Shown piece after piece: positions 1 through 9,218 of a stretch of 64,000 bases of DNA (within the stretch, counting starts at the first letter, position 1; every line of letters starts with the position of its first letter). The translations under genes and the position numbers were made by a program. Under the pieces are notes generated by a model, which was given only the letters and a program-made list of their open reading frames with translations, had not been told where the DNA came from and ran no database searches. The DNA lies in assembly GCA_035513345.1 (NCBI GenBank), contig DATKCF010000125.1:7840-71839 (forward strand), written 5' to 3'. This DNA is from DATKCF01 sp035513345 (GTDB taxonomy: Bacteria; Gemmatimonadota; Gemmatimonadetes; Longimicrobiales; RSA9).

Positions 1-292
1 GCGTCGGCTCGATGCCGGTGGAGCGCAACGCGATGACGATTTCGTCGACGGCGGCGAACAGATCCGACGTGAGCACACGGGAAGTCAGGTCAGCGCCATG
101 CAGGAGCGCTTCGCTTCCCTTTGCGTTCTTGAATCCGTTGGCCGGCCGAAGTCGGTGGAGCAGCGGTCCGAGCCCCGACTCGACGAGCCGTTCGATGTCG
201 GCACAGTCGACGCCGTCGGCGAGGCGAGGTTCGCCATTCGAAAGCGCGCGCAGCAGCGCGGGCAACAGAGCGCTCGTCGCGTGTTCGTTCAT
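1..292 (-). CDS. Nucleotidyltransferase-family protein, N-terminal part (runs off left edge)
   Basis: An open minus-strand frame begins with ATG at 290-292 and continues without a stop to the window edge (97 complete codons). The helical N-terminus, with segments such as LLPALLRALSNGE, IERLVESGLGPLLHRL and IVIALRSTGIEP, resembles uncharacterised nucleotidyltransferases of the NTP_transf_5 group; the catalytic region would lie outside the window. It is divergent from the HPr-kinase-like gene, with only 12 bases between the two ATGs. In other bacteria this family sits beside HPr-kinase-like genes in exosortase/polysaccharide or RiPP clusters, which supports the pairing. Family is inferred from the N-terminus alone. 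Confidence 0.55.
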   Translation of the reverse strand, partial: MNEHATSALLPALLRALSNGEPRLADGVDCADIERLVESGLGPLLHRLRPANGFKNAKGSEALLHGADLTSRVLTSDLFAAVDEIVIALRSTGIEPT

Positions 293-304
293 GACAGTCT
301 GACC

Positions 305-1174
305 ATGCGTGCTCCCGGCCATGGCGGTATCCTGCGTTTCTCCGGTCTCCGGCGCGAGGTCCGTATCCGCGCGGACGGCGCTGCGCTCGACCACCTGCGC
401 ATGAACTTCGCCGCCATGACGGTGGCCGGCGAGGGCGAGCCGCAGCTCGACTACGAAGTGTCGGGCGACGACGCGGCAGGCTGGCGTCTGCGTCGAAACG
501 GCACTGCCATAGCCATGGCCGACCCGGTCGATGGCGATCCGCTGGTGCTGCGAACGCTGGGCGAACTCACGTACGTCATCGAGAGCGATCTCATCGTCCA
601 GCTTCAGTTGCTGCGGCCCGATCTGCTGTTCGTGCACGCGGCCGCGCTCGAACTCGATGGCGCCGTTCACCTCGTGACCGGCCCGTCCGGCGCCGGCAAG
701 TCCACGACATGCTGGGGACTGCTGCACGAAGGGTTCCGCTACCTGAGTGACGAGATCGCGCCCGTCGATATCGCCACGTTCGCCGTTTCCGCCTACCCGC
801 ACGCACTGTGCATGAAGCGCGATCCGCCGGCCAGCCATCCCGTACCCGAGCCGGTCCGCCGGACATCGCGCGGCCTGCACGTCCCGATCGACGCGGACCG
901 GCTCGCATCGACCGACCCGCCGAGGGTCCTGCGTTCGATCTTCTTCGTCGACCATGATCCCGATCGCGTCGATCCATTCGTCTATCCGGTCAGCAGGGCC
1001 GAAGCGGCTGCTCGTATCTATCCGAACATCCTCAATGCGCTCGCGCACGACAATGACGGGCTTGCCGCCGCGGCCGCGCTCGCGGCGAACGTCCATGCGT
1101 TCCGGCTCCAGGCCGCGGACCTGTCCGCCACCTGCCGGCTCGTTCGCGATACCGTCGAGCGGATCACGTTGTAA
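305..1174 (+). CDS. HPr kinase/phosphorylase-like P-loop protein
   Basis: A protein of 289 residues with a P-loop GPSGAGKST at residues 126-134 and a downstream YLSDE segment (146-150) typical of HPr serine kinase/phosphorylase C-terminal domains. The N-terminal ~100 residues replace the usual HprK N-domain, as in the HprK-related proteins found with nucleotidyltransferases in exosortase, lasso-peptide and other secretion-type clusters. No Hpr or PTS gene is visible. ATG 305 is chosen because the upstream in-frame ATG at 98 would run through the divergent gene. The substrate is unknown; the kinase-like fold is clear, the activity is inference. Confidence 0.7.
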   Translation: MRAPGHGGILRFSGLRREVRIRADGAALDHLRMNFAAMTVAGEGEPQLDYEVSGDDAAGWRLRRNGTAIAMADPVDGDPLVLRTLGELTYVIESDLIVQLQLLRPDLLFVHAAALELDGAVHLVTGPSGAGKSTTCWGLLHEGFRYLSDEIAPVDIATFAVSAYPHALCMKRDPPASHPVPEPVRRTSRGLHVPIDADRLASTDPPRVLRSIFFVDHDPDRVDPFVYPVSRAEAAARIYPNILNALAHDNDGLAAAAALAANVHAFRLQAADLSATCRLVRDTVERITL

Positions 1175-1260
1175 CCTGAAGAGGCAGGATCGGGCGACCG
1201 GTACGGCGACCCTGTCAGGCTGATTTGTGCGTTGGCGAGTGGGCGGCCATAGTCAATGCG

Positions 1261-2028
1261 ATGATACGGACTGAACAACTGTCGCGCAGTTACGGTGACA
1301 AGCAGGCGTTGGTCGACCTGAGTATCGAGGTCGAGCCGGGCGAGATTCTCGGGTTCCTCGGACCGAACGGGGCGGGGAAGTCGACCACCGTGAAAATCCT
1401 GACCGGGCTGATACGGCCGTCAGCGGGCCGCGCCGTGGTAGCGGGTTTCGACGTGGTCGAGCATCCGCTGGAGGTCAAGCGGCGTATCGGCTATGTGCCC
1501 GAGACGGCAGCGCTCTACGAAGCGCTTACGGCAGCGGAGTACCTCGAGCTGGTCGCGTGCCTGCACCACATGGATCCGAAGACGGCCGCCGCCCGGCGAG
1601 ACGAGCTGCTCGAGCTGTTCGGCCTCGGCGACGCGCGCAACCAGCGCATGACGGAGTACTCGAAGGGGATGCGCCAGAAGGTCGTGATGGTCGCGGCGCT
1701 GCTGCACCGGCCTGAAGTGCTGTTCCTCGATGAGCCGTTCGACGGTCTGGACGCCAACGCGGCAGCCGTGTCCAAGGAGTTGCTCAAGCGACTTGCCAGC
1801 CAGGGCCGTACGATCCTCTTCTGCTCGCACATTCTCGAAGTCGTCGAACGCGTCTGCTCGCGCATCGTCATCATCAACGATGGCCGTCAGATCGCGGCTG
1901 GCACCGCCGGCTCGATCCGGGAAGCGACGGGTGCGGCCACGCTCGAACAGGCGTTCAGCCGGCTTACCGGTGTACGTGATGTAGGCGACGTCGCGACCGA
2001 CCTCCTCTCGGCGCTGGACCGCACGTGA
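1261..2028 (+). CDS. ABC transporter ATP-binding protein
   Basis: A nucleotide-binding domain of 255 residues, the usual single-ABC length. Walker A is GPNGAGKST (34-42), the signature segment is YSKGM (about 133-137) and Walker B is VLFLDEP (about 154-160), followed by the D-loop GLD and the switch His in FCSH. The sequence belongs to the CcmA/NatA-like exporter type. A TTG lies upstream at 1225, but ATG 1261 starts directly at the domain (MIRTEQLSRSYG). The stop overlaps the next gene by four bases (GTGA), so ATPase and permease are translationally coupled. Substrate unknown. Confidence 0.93.
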   Translation: MIRTEQLSRSYGDKQALVDLSIEVEPGEILGFLGPNGAGKSTTVKILTGLIRPSAGRAVVAGFDVVEHPLEVKRRIGYVPETAALYEALTAAEYLELVACLHHMDPKTAAARRDELLELFGLGDARNQRMTEYSKGMRQKVVMVAALLHRPEVLFLDEPFDGLDANAAAVSKELLKRLASQGRTILFCSHILEVVERVCSRIVIINDGRQIAAGTAGSIREATGAATLEQAFSRLTGVRDVGDVATDLLSALDRT

Positions 2029-3638
2029 ACCGGCTGCTGACCGCGCTCGGTGTCGACTACGCGCAGTGGAAGGCATTGACTGTAGCGTCGCTGAAGATTG
2101 ACCTGCGCGCCGGTTCGTTCGGCGGCGCACGCACCAGCCGCAACGCCAGCGGCAGAAAGGCCATCATCGGCCAGGCCATCTTCTACGGCATGCTCGGCGT
2201 AGTGATGGCAATGACGATCTGGAATCTGGGCGACCGGTTCGTGGCCTCGACGCTGTTGTACAGCTACACCATCGTGATGGTCGGAACCGCCATGCTCGTC
2301 GATCATAACACGGCCATCACGTCGCCGACCGACTATGGCGTCCTCGGATATCAGCCGGTCACGTCGCGCACGTACTTTGCCTGCAAGCTCACCAGCGCGC
2401 TGGTCTACACGTTCGCTATGAGCACGGCACTGGCCGTCTTGCCGGCGATCGCGCTCTTCATCCGGTACGGCATTGCGGTGGGCGTGGCCGGCGTGCTCGC
2501 ACTGTACGTCTGCGCGACGGCAGTCGCGCTCGCGATCGTGGCCGGCTATGCGTGGCTCATGCAGCGAGTCGGCACGCGCCGGCTGCAGAGCGCACTGTCG
2601 TACGTGCAGATGGCGACCGGCATGCTCGTCTACGGTGGCTTCATCCTCACGTCCGGTGCTGTGTCGCGCAACACCCTTGCCGAGTTCACAGTCGAGCGCA
2701 CGCCGTGGCTGATGTTCTATCCGGCGACGTGGTTCGCAAGCTGGCTCGAGCTTGCCGATGGCAGCACACTGCCGCTCGACATTGCGCCCGTGATCGCATC
2801 GATCGCGATTGTCGCGTGGCTCGCGACACGGCTGCGCGGCCGACTCTCGCTCGAGTACTCCGCTCGCCTGGCCGAACTCGCGGCCACGACGTCCCTCTCA
2901 TCGTCGACCAGCGCCACGCTCCGTCCCGGCCGGTGGTTCCGCACGGGCGAGGCAAGGGCGGTCGCGATCCTCGTACGCAGCCATTTCCGCAACGATCTCA
3001 AGTTCCGCATGGGCGTGCTCGCGGTCGTTCCGCTGACTCTCGTCTACCTGCTGCTCGGCCTTCGCGAGGCCGCCGCGGGCGGCCCGGCGGGCGCGGGCGG
3101 CGGCAGCTTCTCGATGGTCTCGATCGCCGTGATGTTGTTCCCCATGCTGCTCAAACAGCATCTCGCGCACAGCGATTCGTTCCGGGCGTCATGGATCTTC
3201 TTCTCGACACCCGCGGACCAGACGGACGTGATCCGGTCGGCGAAAAACGTGCTGCTTGCGTTCTTCCTGCTGCCGTACCTTGCCTTCGTGGGCGCCGCCC
3301 TGGCGTTCGTGACGCGCGACTGGGCGTACGTCGTCGTCTATCTGCTGCTGCTCGGCTCGCTCAGTCACATCGCTCTGCTGATGCTGACGCTGATCCGGCC
3401 CGAGCTGCCGTTCTCGAAGCCGGTCGAGAAGGCAAGGGGATCGTCGGGCATCATCGGTGCCATGGTCGTCGTCTCGATTCTCGGTGCGGCACTGCCATTC
3501 ATTGCGCGCGCCGTACGGGTCGACACGGTCGCGACGGTTGTTGCGTTCGCTGTCATCGCGGCGGTCACGCTCGCGCTCGACCGGCTGACCCGACTCCGCA
3601 TCGAGCGACAGGCCGTACGCCTCGAGTTCCAGGGCTGA
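2025..3638 (+). CDS. ABC transporter permease, polytopic
   Basis: A protein of 537 residues with a GTG start overlapping the upstream ATPase stop. There are many hydrophobic segments (for example near residues 60-90, 120-190, 325-345, 410-460 and 470-505), arranged in two groups with a soluble Ala/Ser-rich stretch between. Together with the adjacent ATPase it forms a complete exporter, probably as a dimer. The large size and the ABC-2-like arrangement suggest export of a lipid, peptide or drug, but nothing shows the substrate. No third gene follows: there are about 170 non-coding bases before the next start. Confidence 0.85.
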   Translation: MNRLLTALGVDYAQWKALTVASLKIDLRAGSFGGARTSRNASGRKAIIGQAIFYGMLGVVMAMTIWNLGDRFVASTLLYSYTIVMVGTAMLVDHNTAITSPTDYGVLGYQPVTSRTYFACKLTSALVYTFAMSTALAVLPAIALFIRYGIAVGVAGVLALYVCATAVALAIVAGYAWLMQRVGTRRLQSALSYVQMATGMLVYGGFILTSGAVSRNTLAEFTVERTPWLMFYPATWFASWLELADGSTLPLDIAPVIASIAIVAWLATRLRGRLSLEYSARLAELAATTSLSSSTSATLRPGRWFRTGEARAVAILVRSHFRNDLKFRMGVLAVVPLTLVYLLLGLREAAAGGPAGAGGGSFSMVSIAVMLFPMLLKQHLAHSDSFRASWIFFSTPADQTDVIRSAKNVLLAFFLLPYLAFVGAALAFVTRDWAYVVVYLLLLGSLSHIALLMLTLIRPELPFSKPVEKARGSSGIIGAMVVVSILGAALPFIARAVRVDTVATVVAFAVIAAVTLALDRLTRLRIERQAVRLEFQG

Positions 3639-3806
3639 AGCGCCAGCGGTTTCATTGACGCAACCGGCCATGCGTCGGGTGATCATGGCCAAAGCGGTCT
3701 CCCTGTGTCACTATTGGATTGCAGAGTCATCCATGTCGAGGCAGGCCGACGACGACGGCGACAGCCGCATCGGCCGCGGCTTCGACGTTGAGGAGCAACC
3801 GCATCG

Positions 3807-6755
3807 ATGTCAGGCAAGACCGGAGGCAACTCGCCGTGCCCGTGCGGCTCGGGCCGGAAGTACAGGAACTGCTGCCTGCCGCGCCGATCCGAGGAGCGGG
3901 GCGGGAGCTGGAAAGCGGAAGCGGCGGCCGCGCTGGTGTGGGAGGCCGACGTGTTCCCCATGGCAGTGCAGGACGACGAACCGCACGGCCGGCCGACGAT
4001 GACGCTGGTGACCGCGGCGGGCTACGTCGTCGAGATGCGCACGAGCGTGAAACCGCTCGGCGAGGTGTCCGCGATCGCGAACCAGATCGAGGGCGCTGTG
4101 GTCGCTGCGGCCGCCAGCCTCGGCAACTATCCGGTCGAGCTGGTGGTGCGGCACGAAACAGTGGGAGCGGCGCTGGCGAAGCGACTGTCCGACCGGAGCG
4201 TCACGGTCCGCACCGGTGCGCTCGTCGATTGGGAGCTGGCGGCACGTACCGCCCATTCCGAAATCACCCGGACGGACCTGTGGCCAACGTTGTCCGCGCC
4301 CGACAGCTGGTTCGCCTGGGGAATAGGCCCGAAGGCCATCGCGAGGTTCTTCGACGCCATCGCCACGCTGTTTCGGGCCGCTGGCCGGGACCATCTCGTC
4401 GGGAACAACTCCGCCGAAGTCGGCCTGCCGGACCAGACCTTGTGGAGCGTCCGCTGTCTGCGCGACGCCGACGGCCATTTCGCCATCACGCTCTTCGAGG
4501 ACCCGGATGACGCGTGGGCGAATGATCCGGGCGAGGGCCTGCCAGACTGGTTCGGTGTCGTCATCATGATCGGATTCCGGAACCGCGCCGACCTACCGGT
4601 TGCCGTTCAAAAGGAGATTGCGTCGGGCGGCTGGACGCTGGCCTCGCCCGACGCGTGTCCGGCCATACTCGTCGTGAACACGCCGGGCGGCGGGCTGTCG
4701 CGCGAACTTGCGGGCCGCGCAACGAGCGCGATTACGGCGCTGGCCGCGTTCGCCGCCGACCGCGTCGCCGATCTCGAGTCCGGCCATGGCGGCCGCCCCA
4801 TTCGGTGGGCGAACCACCAACTACGTGCGACGGTCACGTTCACGCCCAACGCTCCGTTCCAGTGGCCGATGCCCGACCAGGTGGCGGCCGCCTGCTCGAC
4901 CGGTCCGGGTGCCTTGCCCGCCGCGGTCATCGATCCGGCGCTCACGGCCGAAGCGCTCGCGCGCGACGCCCACCGCATGATCCAGGCGTTCGACGCCTCA
5001 CTCGAGGCAGCCGGACTGAAACAGCAGAGTGTGAGACGACACGTTTCGAACGCCCTCTCGTTGCTCGACTATCTGATCGGCGACTGCCAGGTGCCGCCGG
5101 CCGCAGCCACCGAGCGCGATCTCCGCATCTTCATGTACGACTGGTTTCCCCGCCAGCAGGAATCGCACGCCAGCATCGCATCGCTCCGCACTTCGTTGCG
5201 CAAGTTCTTCGCATGGATCGATGTCGAGTACGGCATCCGGTACCCGTGGGCACGCCCCATTCTCGATGACGTCGGGTCGTTTGCCATCCGCGCGGATAGC
5301 GCGCCCGCGCCGCACGTGTCCGACGACCAGCTCCTCAACTGGATCCGACCTGTCTACCTCGACCTCGTCGGCCGACTGATGGTCCCGTCCATCGAACTCG
5401 CAGGTGACGACCAGTGGCTGCCGAGGTCGGGTTCCATCGAGGAACGCCTCTGGAAACGACTCGAACGTTCGTGGATGGGCTGGCGCGATGAACTGATCAG
5501 GGCCGGCGTCACCGACCGCGTCGCGCTCCGGAGCGCTCTGCTCGAAAGACAGACGCAGTGGACCCTCTCGCCGCCCGCTCACGGCGCCGACACTCGGTCC
5601 ATTCGACAGATCGTCCTCGACGAACGCGCCGACCGCAACGCTGCAGAGTCCGCGACCGCGAATGTGCGACGCAACGCCATGAGGTCCGTCGGCCGCACAA
5701 CCGGCCACGCCGGTTCGACCGCGTCGCCCGACTCACGCATCTGGCGGCTCCACGTCTCCATCGACGGTATCGATCCACCCGTCTGGCGCCGCCTCGAAGT
5801 GTCCGGCAACGTTACGCTCCGACAGCTCCACTACATCCTTCAGCACGCCCTCGGCTGGTCGGACGCGCACCTGCACCGCTTCCAGGTCGGCGAACAGTCC
5901 TGGGGTGAGCCGGACCCCGAGGGCTGGCTCGACTTCCACGATGATCAGACCACTCGCCTGTGCGACATCGCCGGTGCCGAGGATGCCGGCGTGCTCTACC
6001 AATACGACTTCGGCGACTCCTGGAAGCACAGTATCGTCGTCGAGCGCATCTTCACCGTTGCAGATCCTCTGCCGTATCCTCGCCTCGTCGATGGCGAGCG
6101 CGCCTGCCCGCCCGAGGACTGCGGCGGCGCATGGGGCTACCAGGAACTGCTCGGAGTCCTCGACGATCCGGCCCACCATCAGCATGATGAACTGCTCGAT
6201 TGGCTGGGCGACGACTTCGATCCCGAATCGTTCGACGCAGCCGCGGTTGACCAGCGGCTGGCCGCGTTCCGCTCCGACCCGGGCGATGCGGAGGTCGCCG
6301 CGCACAACGTGCGCGCCGTTCTGGCAACACTCGACGAAGCTGCCGCCAACAGCATCTGGCCTGCCGGTATCGTCTCGGCCGCCCGCAACCTGATCGAGGC
6401 CCACGCCGCCGCTGACCCCGGCGAGTTCGCCCGCCTGCGCAAGCCGGCCGTCTGGGCGGCCGCCGCGCTCCACGCCGCATGGAGGCTGGCAGGCCCCGTC
6501 GCCGCGCCCACCGCTACCGCCCTGGCCGACCAGTTCGATGTCTCGACCGCCGCCGTTGCCTCACGAAGTCACACGCTGCGCAAGCACGGATCGCTCGCCA
6601 CAGCCGGCCAGCGCCTGCCGGACGACCACGCGTCACCCGCGGGCTACAGCGCCTCGCCTGATCGCACGGACGCGGACGCCGATGCCGGCACAGCCGAAAC
6701 GGATGGCGGCCGTTCGTCCAACGGTCCCCGGCGAGGCCAGCTGCGACTCCTGTAG
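3807..6755 (+). CDS. SEC-C / pRiA4b ORF-3 multidomain fusion protein
   Basis: A protein of 982 residues. It opens with a SEC-C zinc motif (Cys11, Cys13, Cys22, Cys23). Residues ~30-370 are unrecognised. Residues ~390-480 form a helical region resembling the SAM-like core-binding fold of tyrosine recombinases, with no catalytic recombinase domain after it. A pRiA4b ORF-3-like domain covers ~642-810, with WRLHVSIDGIDPPVWRR and YDFGDSWKH. A helical C-terminus (~840-950) ends with a helix-turn-helix-like stretch around ALADQFDVSTAAVASR. A GAGGAG ribosome site precedes ATG 3807. Function is unknown; the tail is Asp/Ala-rich and likely disordered. Confidence 0.85.
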   Translation: MSGKTGGNSPCPCGSGRKYRNCCLPRRSEERGGSWKAEAAAALVWEADVFPMAVQDDEPHGRPTMTLVTAAGYVVEMRTSVKPLGEVSAIANQIEGAVVAAAASLGNYPVELVVRHETVGAALAKRLSDRSVTVRTGALVDWELAARTAHSEITRTDLWPTLSAPDSWFAWGIGPKAIARFFDAIATLFRAAGRDHLVGNNSAEVGLPDQTLWSVRCLRDADGHFAITLFEDPDDAWANDPGEGLPDWFGVVIMIGFRNRADLPVAVQKEIASGGWTLASPDACPAILVVNTPGGGLSRELAGRATSAITALAAFAADRVADLESGHGGRPIRWANHQLRATVTFTPNAPFQWPMPDQVAAACSTGPGALPAAVIDPALTAEALARDAHRMIQAFDASLEAAGLKQQSVRRHVSNALSLLDYLIGDCQVPPAAATERDLRIFMYDWFPRQQESHASIASLRTSLRKFFAWIDVEYGIRYPWARPILDDVGSFAIRADSAPAPHVSDDQLLNWIRPVYLDLVGRLMVPSIELAGDDQWLPRSGSIEERLWKRLERSWMGWRDELIRAGVTDRVALRSALLERQTQWTLSPPAHGADTRSIRQIVLDERADRNAAESATANVRRNAMRSVGRTTGHAGSTASPDSRIWRLHVSIDGIDPPVWRRLEVSGNVTLRQLHYILQHALGWSDAHLHRFQVGEQSWGEPDPEGWLDFHDDQTTRLCDIAGAEDAGVLYQYDFGDSWKHSIVVERIFTVADPLPYPRLVDGERACPPEDCGGAWGYQELLGVLDDPAHHQHDELLDWLGDDFDPESFDAAAVDQRLAAFRSDPGDAEVAAHNVRAVLATLDEAAANSIWPAGIVSAARNLIEAHAAADPGEFARLRKPAVWAAAALHAAWRLAGPVAAPTATALADQFDVSTAAVASRSHTLRKHGSLATAGQRLPDDHASPAGYSASPDRTDADADAGTAETDGGRSSNGPRRGQLRLL

Positions 6756-7173
6756 GGCAGGGATTGTGGTTGCCCGCGGAATCGGTTGGGCAGGCGATTC
6801 CGGGGCAGGCTTTTCGCGGGCACGCGTTTCTGGGGCTGGTTTTTGGGGCGAGTTTCTGGGGGGGCTCTCGCCGTCAGCCGAGATCACCGGGCGGGGCACA
6901 GGTGACATGTGCGTGGCCGCCAGCGGCAGGGCAACTCCTGTCGGCAGGCGCGGCAAACCCTCGGCAAACCCGCCGCGACAAAGCAGGCCATCCGTGCAGA
7001 TCCGCGGCGGGGTTTGTCCCGTTGACCGCGCCTGGCGCGGTCAATCGTGCGCAGGCGTTTCAGCGACGAGGGTGTTTGTCCCTCTGCCCGCGCCTGGCGC
7101 GGGCGATCGTACACGGGCGTGTCAGCGACGCGGTGTTTGATCGCCGGATCGCCGCCGCCTCGCGGGCCGGCGT
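6756..7173. other. Non-coding convergent intergenic region
   Basis: This gap of 418 bases separates two convergent genes. Its left half is a G/T-skewed low-complexity stretch (about 6780-6890). Its right half holds the palindromic tandem repeat listed separately. Open frames through it lack recognisable protein features. Confidence 0.6.
7012..7134. repeat. Two tandem 62-bp units, each with a near-perfect palindrome
   Basis: Two imperfect copies with a period of 62 bases start at 7012 and 7074; a third copy begins at 7135 and breaks off. Each unit has an inverted repeat around a single central T: arms 7022-7032/7034-7044 (11 bp) and 7086-7094/7096-7104 (9 bp). Bases that differ between units change on both arms, so pairing is kept. 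The element lies between convergent genes, where a bidirectional terminator or REP-like element would fit. There is no U-tract. Confidence 0.7.
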
Positions 7174-8574
7174 CTACTGCAGCCGGATCGGCTCGACGCT
7201 GCCGTTGTGGCGGCTCTGCTCGGCGGCGAAGCCCATCAGATGGCTCTCGATGGATACGTCGATCGTCGAACTCAGCAGCGATGCGTTCTGTGTCGCCACG
7301 GCTTCGACCCAGTTCGCCACGAGTCGCCAGTCGCCGCCACCGTGACCGTCGGCGGCGAACCGATCGACGTTGAGCGCGCTGCTTTCCAGAACTGTTGATT
7401 GCCGCGTGCGGAAGTCGACGATCCGCATCTGGCTCATGTCGCCTTCGATGTAGCCCATGCTGCCCATGACGCGCGTGCGTCGCCCACCGAACGGCGTGAA
7501 AGCCTCCATGCTGAAGCTTGCCGTTACGCCGCCGGCGAACAGGATGTTCGCGACGTAGTGGTCGCACTGGTCGTTGTCCATTCGGTACACACAACGGCCG
7601 TAGTCCGTCGTTCGCAGATAGTCGAGAATTGCGGAGTCCCACTCTGTTCGATCATCTGGCAGATCGAACACGTAGAGTCGCTGCCGGTCACGATGGTAGA
7701 TGCGGAGCGCCGAGTACGGGCAGGTGCTCTCGACCGCGCAACCGTCCATGCAGCGCGCCGTGCTTCCCTGCGGCGCGTTCGCCGCGGTGAACCAGGAGAG
7801 GTCGCCGAATGCGTGGATGCTCGAGCTCTCTCGGCCGATCATCCAGCGGAGGATGTCCAGGTCGTGGCTCGATTTGGCGAGTATGATCGGCGTGGTGGTG
7901 ACACTGTCATGCCAGTTGCCTCGAACGTACGAGTGCGCCATGTGAACGTGCTCGATCGGCTCCATGTGCTGGATGCTGACGACCTGACCGATGGCGTCGG
8001 ACTGCATGAGTTCGCGCATCCTGACGAAGTATGGTGCGTATCGCAGGACGTGACAGACGGCCACTATCCGGCCGGTCTCCCGGCTGCGGGCCAGGATGTC
8101 GCGGCACTCCTGTTCGGATGGGGAGATCGGCTTCTCGAGGAGTACATCGTAGCCGAGGCGTAACGCCTCCATGCACGGCCCGTAATGCAGGTCATCGGGA
8201 GTGCTGATGATGATCGCGTCGGCAAACTTCGGGCGTTCGAACACGTGCTCCCATGTGACGAACCGGCGGTCGTCCGCTATGGCGTGCTTGCTCGCGTAGC
8301 GCTCCTGCCGGATCGGGATCGGCTCGGCCACGCCGACGATGCGGAGCCGGTCGGGATACTCGGCGGCGTAGTCGCCGTAGACGTTGCCGCGCGAGCCGGC
8401 GCCCAGTGTGACGGCGGTCACGGGCTCGGCCAGCCGGGTGAGCAACGTGTCGTCGGGAAGGATGAGCGGCTCGCCATGCTCGTTGCGCGCATGCATCGAC
8501 CACGGAAAGAACGCGCCGCCGACCCAGACGCCGAGAGTCTTCAGGGAATCCCTGCGCGAAACGCGGTTCGCCAT
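7174..8574 (-). CDS. Gfo/Idh/MocA-family oxidoreductase, Tat-exported
   Basis: A protein of 466 residues from ATG 8574; an ATG at 8586 is possible, but 8574 places the twin-arginine motif NRVSRRDSLKTLG directly at the N-terminus. The Rossmann segment VTLGAGSRGN (around residue 55) and the EKP motif of the family (LLEKPISPSEQE) are present. The C-terminal domain contains a Cys-containing loop and the usual long beta-sheet region. Tat-exported members act on sugars or sugar-derived substrates with a tightly bound NAD(P); the substrate here is unknown. The gene stands alone, divergent from the CBS operon. Confidence 0.88.
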   Translation of the reverse strand: MANRVSRRDSLKTLGVWVGGAFFPWSMHARNEHGEPLILPDDTLLTRLAEPVTAVTLGAGSRGNVYGDYAAEYPDRLRIVGVAEPIPIRQERYASKHAIADDRRFVTWEHVFERPKFADAIIISTPDDLHYGPCMEALRLGYDVLLEKPISPSEQECRDILARSRETGRIVAVCHVLRYAPYFVRMRELMQSDAIGQVVSIQHMEPIEHVHMAHSYVRGNWHDSVTTTPIILAKSSHDLDILRWMIGRESSSIHAFGDLSWFTAANAPQGSTARCMDGCAVESTCPYSALRIYHRDRQRLYVFDLPDDRTEWDSAILDYLRTTDYGRCVYRMDNDQCDHYVANILFAGGVTASFSMEAFTPFGGRRTRVMGSMGYIEGDMSQMRIVDFRTRQSTVLESSALNVDRFAADGHGGGDWRLVANWVEAVATQNASLLSSTIDVSIESHLMGFAAEQSRHNGSVEPIRLQ

Positions 8575-8739
8575 GATGGTCTCCATCGACGTGAGCGGTG
8601 ACGCCGGTCAGCGTATCATGCTTGACGGGTTCCCGCCAACGGACCGCGGTCCGCGCGCACACATGGCCAGAGAGCGGCGCGGGAACGCGCGCGCCGCCGG
8701 GGTTTACTGAAGACGATACATCCAGACCGAGGAGGCAGC

Positions 8740-9201
8740 ATGCTCGTCCGTGATCTCCTTCAGAGGAAGCGGTCCGAGACGGTGACGGTCCGGCCCGGCG
8801 ACCGGGTGATCACGGCCGCGGAGATGCTCATGAGGCACGGGATCGGTGCACTGCCGGTTGTCGAGGCCGGCGTTCCGATCGGGCTCCTGTCGGAGCGCGA
8901 TATCGTGCGGGCCGCGGCGGTCAACGTCGACGGGCTTGCCAGGACCGCGGTCGAGCAGAGTATGCGCCGGCCCGCGCCCACCTGCTCGGCCGATGACCCG
9001 ATCCCCGTCGTGATGGCACGCATGACGCGCGACCGGCTGCGTCACCTCGTCGTGACCGAGAACGGCCGTCTGGCCGGCGTGATCTCGGTAGGCGACCTGG
9101 TCAAGTACCGGCTCGACGAACTCGAAACCGAGACCGGTGTGCTCCGGGACTACGTGGCCGGGCAGCGGGCTGGCAGTACGATCCCGGGTCCTCGCCGTTG
9201 A
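8740..9201 (+). CDS. Tandem CBS-domain protein
   Basis: A protein of 153 residues made of two CBS motifs, about residues 8-60 (VRPGDRVITAAEMLMRHGIG) and 75-130, each with the alternating hydrophobic pattern and the G(I/V)xxxxD turn (GLLSERD, GVISVGD). Such stand-alone CBS pairs bind adenosine nucleotides and modulate partner enzymes. A strong ribosome site (GGAGG) precedes ATG 8740. Its stop overlaps the next reading frame, so it is the first gene of the dioxygenase/esterase/CoA-transferase operon. Which enzyme it would control is not shown. Confidence 0.9.
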   Translation: MLVRDLLQRKRSETVTVRPGDRVITAAEMLMRHGIGALPVVEAGVPIGLLSERDIVRAAAVNVDGLARTAVEQSMRRPAPTCSADDPIPVVMARMTRDRLRHLVVTENGRLAGVISVGDLVKYRLDELETETGVLRDYVAGQRAGSTIPGPRR

Positions 9202-9218
9202 CCGGGATTCGCCAGTTC

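Noticed and set aside
2552..3658. Plus-strand frame of 368 codons inside the ABC permease
   Set aside because: Arg/His-rich composition typical of a shifted GC-rich frame; the permease frame has membrane segments and a coupled start.
4980..5250. SAM-like region in the 982-residue protein as an active tyrosine recombinase
   Set aside because: The catalytic Arg-His-Arg-Tyr domain is absent; it continues into a pRiA4b ORF-3 domain instead.
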